In this document: positions 36,701 to 41,569 of the stretch, in pieces
Position numbering within the stretch: the stretch's first letter is position 1
Layout: each line of letters starts with the position of its first letter
Origin: Propionibacteriaceae bacterium
GTDB lineage: Bacteria; Actinomycetota; Actinomycetes; Propionibacteriales; Propionibacteriaceae
DNA: 41,569 nt
NCBI GenBank assembly: GCA_025965155.1
Contig: JAOPXN010000097.1
Location: forward strand, 1-41,569
Direction: 5' to 3'
The notes under the pieces: generated by a model
What the model was told of the DNA's origin: nothing
Databases searched by the model: none
What the model saw: the letters and a program-made list of their open reading frames with translations, nothing else
Made by a program: the position numbers and the translations under genes

Positions 36701-37984
36701 CACCAACATGGTGCCTGTGGCGACGTCGACCTCGACCGCCGCCAGATGCCACTTTCGCTCGAGTATCGGCGCAAGCGGCGTGGCCAGCTGATGCGCCTGG
36801 CTCGGCCTTAGGGGCGCACCGGGCAGCAGTGGCTCACCATGTTCCACGTGACCGCGTCTAGGGACATATCTAAAGTCACGCAGCCTGCGGTTTAGCGTAG
36901 GTCAATTCCGTAACTTAATGACAACTTGTTTAGACTATGGATTGAATAAATGGCACTTCGCGACCGTCTTGAAGGCAAGCTCGTCTCGTGCAAGTTTGTA
37001 TTTGGCCCAACAAGCGTCCGCTTGGTGCAAAGTCCGCAGCCTCAGACCCTTACACAAGATCTCTTGTCGTTGCTGCGCCCTGAAGACTCCCAAGGAGCGC
37101 CTGTCAAATCCGACAGCCGTTTTGCGGCGAGACGTTGTCTACCATCGAGGCGGACGATCGCAGGTTTCGCTAGGGAAGAGGCGTCCCCGGCGAGCCGTAC
37201 CTCCAGTCCTTGGCGTCACGTTCGAGGAGGTCGGAGCCTTAGGCGGCTCGGTCGCTGGGTGTGGTTTGTGTGCGGTGAGGGCAGCCGTTGGGCTGTTGCC
37301 AGGCTGCAGTCTGATGACATCGGCGATCGCCGTCCGCTGAGAGTTCCGGCAAATGCACCACATGACCGCATCGCTTCTTTGTCGCGATCATTTCCCTAAG
37401 ACGGTCTTTGAGAGCATAACGTCTCTGTCACGATACCGCCGATGTGGACTGGCTCCCGAGCACTTCATTCCCCTTCTGATTTCGTGTTTGTCAAGAACTT
37501 TCACCATAGATAGCCACCACCTGGATGAGTTCCGACGCCGGACTGAAAGCCCGACCCGAAGTCAGATAGGCCCACCGGGGAAGGCAGCCCGGCGTGGGTA
37601 TTTGACCGACGTTCCTTGTGTACACCGGTCGTGCTGTGACGCTCAGCGGCGTCGCCGGTTTAACGGCAAGTAAAGATTGGTAACTGGATTGTTAAATATG
37701 CGGACCCGTCCTTGTGTGGGCGCTACCCGGGTGAAAGACTCCGACTGCACTCGAGTGTGGTCGCATCTCGCGCACGGCACTCGGTGGTGCTTATGGGGCC
37801 CGAGGCGCAACGCCTAGACGGGCTAAGTTCGACGGGGGCCGCAGGAGGCGGTGCAGCGGCGACGGGCTCTCGTCATCAATCACACGGCATTGGGGCCGCG
37901 TTCGTCGCCACTATTCGCAGGCTTGGGCCATTACCCAGGCAACTGCGAAGAAATCCTCGGGTGGACTTCCAGGGGGAAGCACTG
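36701..37984. other. Long gene-poor stretch, lower GC
   Basis: Nearly 1.3 kb in which no frame gives a recognisable protein. Parts (about 36890-36960 and 37400-37510) are visibly AT-richer than the rest of the window. It lies between two decayed genes (a deacetylase and an IS30 transposase), so it is probably worn-down accessory DNA. No terminal inverted repeats or attachment site could be identified by eye. The HxlR promoter must lie in its last part. Confidence 0.5.
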
Positions 37985-38341
37985 ATGACATCAATTGATG
38001 CCCGCTCAGCACCGCGCGCCGACGTCACGAACTGGACGTCGGTCCGGGCGAGTGTGGACCTCATCGCGAGTAAGTGGGCACTGCCGGTCCTGGCGGAGCT
38101 GTCCATTGGGTCAAAGCGTCACAACGAGCTCTGTCGCGCGCTGGCCGTCGACAATAAGCAGCTGGGTCGTGTTCTGCGCAGACTGCAGGAGGCGCAAGTA
38201 GTGTCGAGGAAGACCGACGTCACGCGACAGCAGGTGCGTGTCTGGTATCAGTTGACTCGACACGGACGAGTGCTGCTGCCCTTGCTGAAGGAGTTGGGTG
38301 AGTGGGGTGATCAAAGTGACATGAGGAACCTTGAGGGCTGA
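37985..38341 (+). CDS. HxlR-family winged-helix regulator
   Basis: A 118-aa regulator with a single HxlR/MarR-like winged helix: VRASVDLIASKWALPVLAELSIGSKRHNELCRAL, then DNKQLGRVLRRLQEAQVVSRK and the wing VRVWYQLTRHGRVLLPLLKELGEWG. HxlR proteins bind as dimers and usually answer electrophiles or oxidants through a cysteine near the N-terminus; here the only cysteine is in ELCRAL. ATG at 37985 follows GGGGGAAG; the long upstream open frame lacks family resemblance. Its target is not evident, since both flanks are decayed. Confidence 0.88.
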   Translation: MTSIDARSAPRADVTNWTSVRASVDLIASKWALPVLAELSIGSKRHNELCRALAVDNKQLGRVLRRLQEAQVVSRKTDVTRQQVRVWYQLTRHGRVLLPLLKELGEWGDQSDMRNLEG

Positions 38342-38479
38342 GTCGCCGTTGGTCGATTGCCGGCGAAGCCAGGCCGGCTCGGGTCGGCGACCGTCTTTGC
38401 CGACGGGTTGCTAGTCCGGTGGGGGTGGCGAAGGAATGTCGGTTCGGGCGTCGCGCACAGCGCCCTCGAACACCGTGGG

Positions 38480-39000
38480 AATTCTGGGCACAGGGCAGGA
38501 ATGCCGCTCATCGCCATGATCATCGGTTGGGGCTCGGGACAGTTGTCTTGTTTTGATCTTCGCCGCCAGCGCGTCCCGCACAAGCTCGGGTGTGTAGCCG
38601 TGGGACAGGTGCAGCAGCATCGTGCCCTTCCGTGGTCCGCTCGACCAGGGGGCCGATCTGTGGGCTGGTTCTTCCGACCGATGATCAGCCGCCCAGCTCA
38701 TCAATGCGTGACCTGCCAGTGGTCTGGCCACTGACCAGAGGCTTCCCCGCCGTGGAGGGAGAGTTCGACTACTCCTCCCACGAACTCGTGCCGACGATCG
38801 GGAAACCTGCACAGGCCACGACCGCTATTGGCCTCCTTTGTCCAAGCGCCCGGGCACGGCGGGGTCATCCGCTTCGGCAGGACGCTCCGAGATGTTGATC
38901 ATGTTCGGAGTCCGGTCCTTACGGTGACCGACCTTCCCGCCGCGGCCACCGAACTTAGCGGGTCGAACCACGCAGCCGGGGGTGGCAATCGTGTCCCCTG
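38480..39000 (-). mobile_element. IS30-family transposase remnant (pseudogene)
   Basis: On the minus strand from about 38960: DRTPNMINISERPAEADD, AVPGRLDKGG (normally AVPGHWEGDLIIG), then shifted QIGPLVERTT and shifted TMLLHLSHGYTPELVRDALAAKIKT, QLSRAPTDDHGDE (normally LTWDQGxE). These are the catalytic-core blocks of IS30 transposases in the right order, with the first catalytic D/E region damaged. The N-terminal HTH and the last DDE part are missing. No terminal inverted repeats were recognised. It is evidence of past transposition next to the PKS genes. Confidence 0.82.
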
Positions 39001-39133
39001 GTGACGTCGGCATCCTCTTGCGACTGCGGCGATTGCTCTGGTTCGCTAATTCTGCAAGAACTTCTTCACGTGCGACCCGAGGTAAGGCGCTCCGCCTTCC
39101 AGTCCTGCAGCAGAAGAACCTGGAGATATCGAA

Positions 39134-40240
39134 ATGCCAATACTGTGTCGGCCGTCAGTGGCCGTTCCCGAATACATCGTCACTCAAGAGGAGACACTGG
39201 ATTTCGCGCGTCGACTGCACGCCGACAACCCTCGGTTGCCGCTTGCGCTCAAGCTGATCACGAACACCGGCGTCCGCAAACGCCACTTGATCAGGCCCAT
39301 TGAGGAGACGCTCAAGCACCCAGGCTTCGAGATCCGCAACCAGATCTACGAGGAGCAGGCGAAGGCCAGAATTCCGGCCGTCGTCCGCAAAGCCCTCGAC
39401 AACGCCGGGCTTCGCTCCGCGGACATCGGCGTCATCATCTACGTATCGTGCACCGGGTTCATGATGCCGGCGTTGACAGCCTGGCTTATCAACACCATGG
39501 GTTTCCGGCACGACACAACACAGATTCCGATCGCGCAGCTCGGTTGCGCGGCGGGTGGAGCGGCGATCAGCCGTGCGCATGACTACTGCTTAGCGCACCC
39601 GGGTGAGAACGCACTGATCGTGTCGTGTGAGTTCTGCTCACTCTGCTACCAGCCCACCGACCACGACATCGGCTCCCTGCTGTCTGACGGTCTGTTCGGC
39701 GACGCCGTCGCTGCTGCCGTGGTCCGCGGCATCGGTGGGAACGGGGTACGGCTGGAGCGCAACGCCTCCTACCTGATCCCTAACACCGAGGACTGGATCT
39801 CCTACGCTGTCCGGGCGACCGGCTTCCACTTCCAGCTGGACAAGCGGGTGCCCACCACTATGGAACCGCTCGCACCGGTTCTGCGCGAACTGGTGGCTGC
39901 TGAGGGGTGGGACGTAGGGAAGCTTGCGTTCTACGTGATCCACGCCGGTGGCCCGCGCATTCTGGACGACCTGTGCCGGTTCCTCGCCGTCGACCGCAGC
40001 GCGTTCCGGCACAGCCGGGCGACGCTCACGGAGTATGGCAACATCGCAAGCGCGGTCGTGCTCGACGCGCTGGACCGGCTCTTCGTCGAGGGCGGGGTCG
40101 AGGAGGGCGGGCGCGGGATCATCGCGGGATTCGGGCCTGGCATCACCGCGGAAATGGCTATCGGCACGTGGGCCGGAGGCCGACGCAACGGTCGCGTGGC
40201 GCATGCTGCGACGGACGAGCACGTGCAGGTCGGTGTCTGA
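39134..40240 (+). CDS. rppA: Type III polyketide synthase, 1,3,6,8-tetrahydroxynaphthalene synthase
   Basis: A 368-aa homodimeric ketosynthase. The catalytic triad is C138 (QLGCAAGGAA), H270 (VIHAGGPRILDD) and N303 (TEYGNIASAVVLDAL), at the residue numbers known for Streptomyces RppA. The CEFCSLCYQPTD, SLLSDGLFGDAVAAAVV and TGFHFQLDKRVP blocks are also RppA-typical. RppA condenses five malonyl-CoA to tetrahydroxynaphthalene, which oxidises to flaviolin and melanin-like pigment or feeds meroterpenoids. GGAG precedes the ATG. The stop shares one base with the start of the downstream carboxyltransferase gene (TGATG), showing translational coupling. Confidence 0.95.
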   Translation: MPILCRPSVAVPEYIVTQEETLDFARRLHADNPRLPLALKLITNTGVRKRHLIRPIEETLKHPGFEIRNQIYEEQAKARIPAVVRKALDNAGLRSADIGVIIYVSCTGFMMPALTAWLINTMGFRHDTTQIPIAQLGCAAGGAAISRAHDYCLAHPGENALIVSCEFCSLCYQPTDHDIGSLLSDGLFGDAVAAAVVRGIGGNGVRLERNASYLIPNTEDWISYAVRATGFHFQLDKRVPTTMEPLAPVLRELVAAEGWDVGKLAFYVIHAGGPRILDDLCRFLAVDRSAFRHSRATLTEYGNIASAVVLDALDRLFVEGGVEEGGRGIIAGFGPGITAEMAIGTWAGGRRNGRVAHAATDEHVQVGV

Positions 40241-41569
40241 TGGCTGGGCGGGCGGGCGGACGAGCCGCCGCTCCGGCACCTATCGCGGCCGGTGGCCGGG
40301 GAGCCTCCGGGCAGACCTCGGCTGCCTCGTGGAGGGCCTGCAGTAAGTGTCGCTCACTGGTCTTCATCAAGGTGTGGGACCGCTGTGTCGGCGTCTGCCC
40401 GGCATGCGGCGCGCACTCGGCCCTCACGGCCCGGGAGCGGCTGGCCGCGCTGCTCGACCCGGGCTCGTGCCGGCTCCTTGAGCCGGGCGATACCGTCGAG
40501 GACCCGCTCTCTTTCGCCGACCGCACGCCGTACCGGGTGCGGCTGCGCACCGCTCAGGAGGTGACCGGTCTGTCCGACGCCGTAGTCGCCGCGACCGGCA
40601 CAGTGGACGGGAACCCTCTGGTGGTGGCGGTAATGGACTTCGCCTTCCTCGGCGGCAGTCTCGGGGTGGCGGCGGGGGAGGCGGTCACCGTGGCGGCCGA
40701 GCGCGCGCTGGCCGACAGCGTCCCCCTGGTCCTGGTCACCGCTTCGGGCGGCGCCCGCATGCAGGAGGGCGTGCTCTCCTTGATGCAGATGGCGAAGACC
40801 GCCGGGGTCATGGCCGTGCTCGACGAGGCCGGGCTGCTGACCGTCACGATCGTCACCGACCCGACGTACGGCGGTGTCGCCGCGTCCTTCGCAACGCTGT
40901 CCGACGTGCTCATCTGCGAGCCGAGCGCCCGGATGGGCTTCGCCGGTCCCCGGGTCATCGCGCAGACGATCTGCGAGGAGCTGCCGGAGGGTTTTCAGAC
41001 CGGCGAGTTCCTGCTCGAGCGCGGTCTAGTTGACGACGTGCGGCCGCGTGCCGAACTGCGCCACGTCCTGGCGGTGCTGCTGTCCGCGGCGGCGGCGGCC
41101 CGTCGCCCGACGCCCCCCACGGCGCCTCGGTCGGCGCAGCTGGTACGCGACCCTGGCCGGCTCCCACGCCGTCCGTCGACCGACGTCATGGCGTCGGCGC
41201 GCAATCCGGGACGGCCCACGACGACGGATCACCTCGGGTATTGGATGGACTCGTTCGTCCCGCTGCACGGCGACCGTGCCGGCGGTGGTGACTGCGTGGC
41301 GATCGTCGGTGGCATTGGGATCGTGGAGCGCCGCCCGGTCATGGTCATCGGCCACCAGAAGGGACACACAACGGCCGAGTTGGTGCGCGCCAACTTTGGC
41401 ATGGCCTCGCCGTCCGGCTACCGCAAGGTGGCCCGGCTCGCCCGGACGGCGGCGAAGCTCGGGGTGCCCATTGTGACGCTGATCGACACTCCCGGCGCAT
41501 ACCCTGGCGTCGACGCCGAGCGAGGTGGCCAGGCCGGGGCGATCGCGGAGTGCCTGCGTGTGCTCAGCA
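40240..41569 (+). CDS. accDA: Fused acetyl-CoA carboxylase carboxyltransferase (AccD-AccA), cut by window edge
   Basis: ATG at 40240 opens a frame of 443 codons with no stop before the right edge. After a 33-residue Ala/Gly-rich leader comes a four-cysteine zinc finger, C34-x2-C37-x15-C53-x2-C56, as in E. coli AccD. Then the beta domain has LGGSLGVAAGEAV, VTASGGARMQEGVLSLMQM and DPTYGGVAASFA. From about residue 310 the alpha (AccA) part follows: FVPLHGDRAGGGD, VMVIGHQKGHTT, NFGMASPSGYRKVARL and LIDTPGAYPGVDAERGGQA. It transfers carboxyl from biotin to acetyl-CoA, making malonyl-CoA, the RppA substrate. The E. coli-type split subunits are fused here; actinobacterial primary metabolism normally uses PccB-like enzymes, so this is probably a dedicated pathway copy. 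Confidence 0.92.
   Translation, partial: MAGRAGGRAAAPAPIAAGGRGASGQTSAASWRACSKCRSLVFIKVWDRCVGVCPACGAHSALTARERLAALLDPGSCRLLEPGDTVEDPLSFADRTPYRVRLRTAQEVTGLSDAVVAATGTVDGNPLVVAVMDFAFLGGSLGVAAGEAVTVAAERALADSVPLVLVTASGGARMQEGVLSLMQMAKTAGVMAVLDEAGLLTVTIVTDPTYGGVAASFATLSDVLICEPSARMGFAGPRVIAQTICEELPEGFQTGEFLLERGLVDDVRPRAELRHVLAVLLSAAAAARRPTPPTAPRSAQLVRDPGRLPRRPSTDVMASARNPGRPTTTDHLGYWMDSFVPLHGDRAGGGDCVAIVGGIGIVERRPVMVIGHQKGHTTAELVRANFGMASPSGYRKVARLARTAAKLGVPIVTLIDTPGAYPGVDAERGGQAGAIAECLRVLS

Noticed and set aside
36449-36847. 132-codon minus-strand protein
   Set aside because: It crosses the deacetylase remnant in the wrong frame; only a short part (QIAAEG) agrees with the family.
37353-37673. 106-codon plus-strand frame in the gene-poor stretch
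   Set aside because: No ribosome site, no motif, and poor codon bias; likely chance.
38825-39013. Intact small gene on the minus strand (62 aa)
   Set aside because: Its content matches an internal piece of an IS30 transposase, so it is part of the remnant rather than a separate gene.

Overview
This is a high-GC actinobacterial chromosome segment. The evidence is the GC-rich third codon positions, the frequent GTG starts, the GAF-ANTAR, DUF4032 and LacI/GH3 genes, an RppA-type naphthalene synthase and an OhrR-like MarR protein. I cannot name the genus. No rRNA, tRNA, CRISPR array or intact insertion sequence was seen. All GC and codon-use remarks are by eye, not computed.

From 1 to 9.4 kb are housekeeping and small accessory genes: a DUF4032 kinase-like protein (cut by the window), a protein of the family annotated as 3-methyladenine DNA glycosylase, proline iminopeptidase, an MsmK/UgpC-type sugar ABC ATPase, a transglutaminase-like protease, L-serine dehydratase, a methyltransferase, a GAF-ANTAR regulator and a GT-D fold glycosyltransferase. 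From 9.4 to 14.2 kb is a compact sugar-use unit: a LacI repressor divergent from an MFS sugar porter and a GH3 beta-glucosidase, closed by a strong hairpin. From 14.3 to 22.5 kb are stress and redox genes: a membrane protein, a CMD-family protein, a leaderless OhrR-like regulator, a 14-TM drug exporter, a VOC protein, an SDR, glucose-6-phosphate dehydrogenase and a DUF1269 protein. Two nearly identical 17-nt palindromes lie before the exporter and before zwf.

From 22.7 to 23.8 kb are two abutting decayed genes, an arylsulfatase C-terminus and an aquaporin. Directly after them, at 24.2-28.2 kb, is the most novel part: a locus that looks like a RiPP system. A 24-residue basic peptide ending in CYYCC is followed by a 12-bp inverted repeat, a PqqD-like domain fused to an M50-like membrane metalloprotease (HEFYH), a TPR protein with a conserved-looking N-terminal domain, and a flavin reductase. 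The last three genes are tightly spaced or overlap, so they probably form one operon. A secreted Asp-box sialidase-like protein follows. Next come a small protein, a NarL/DesK-type histidine kinase overlapping an unknown gene, its divergent LuxR-type response regulator, an AraC regulator and a secreted GH99-like protein.

From 36 to 39 kb is a decayed zone with a frameshifted polysaccharide deacetylase, about 1.3 kb without a gene, an HxlR regulator and an IS30-type transposase remnant. The window ends in a translationally coupled pair: a type III PKS (RppA, tetrahydroxynaphthalene synthase) and a fused AccD-AccA acetyl-CoA carboxyltransferase. These plausibly work together, with the second supplying malonyl-CoA to the first.
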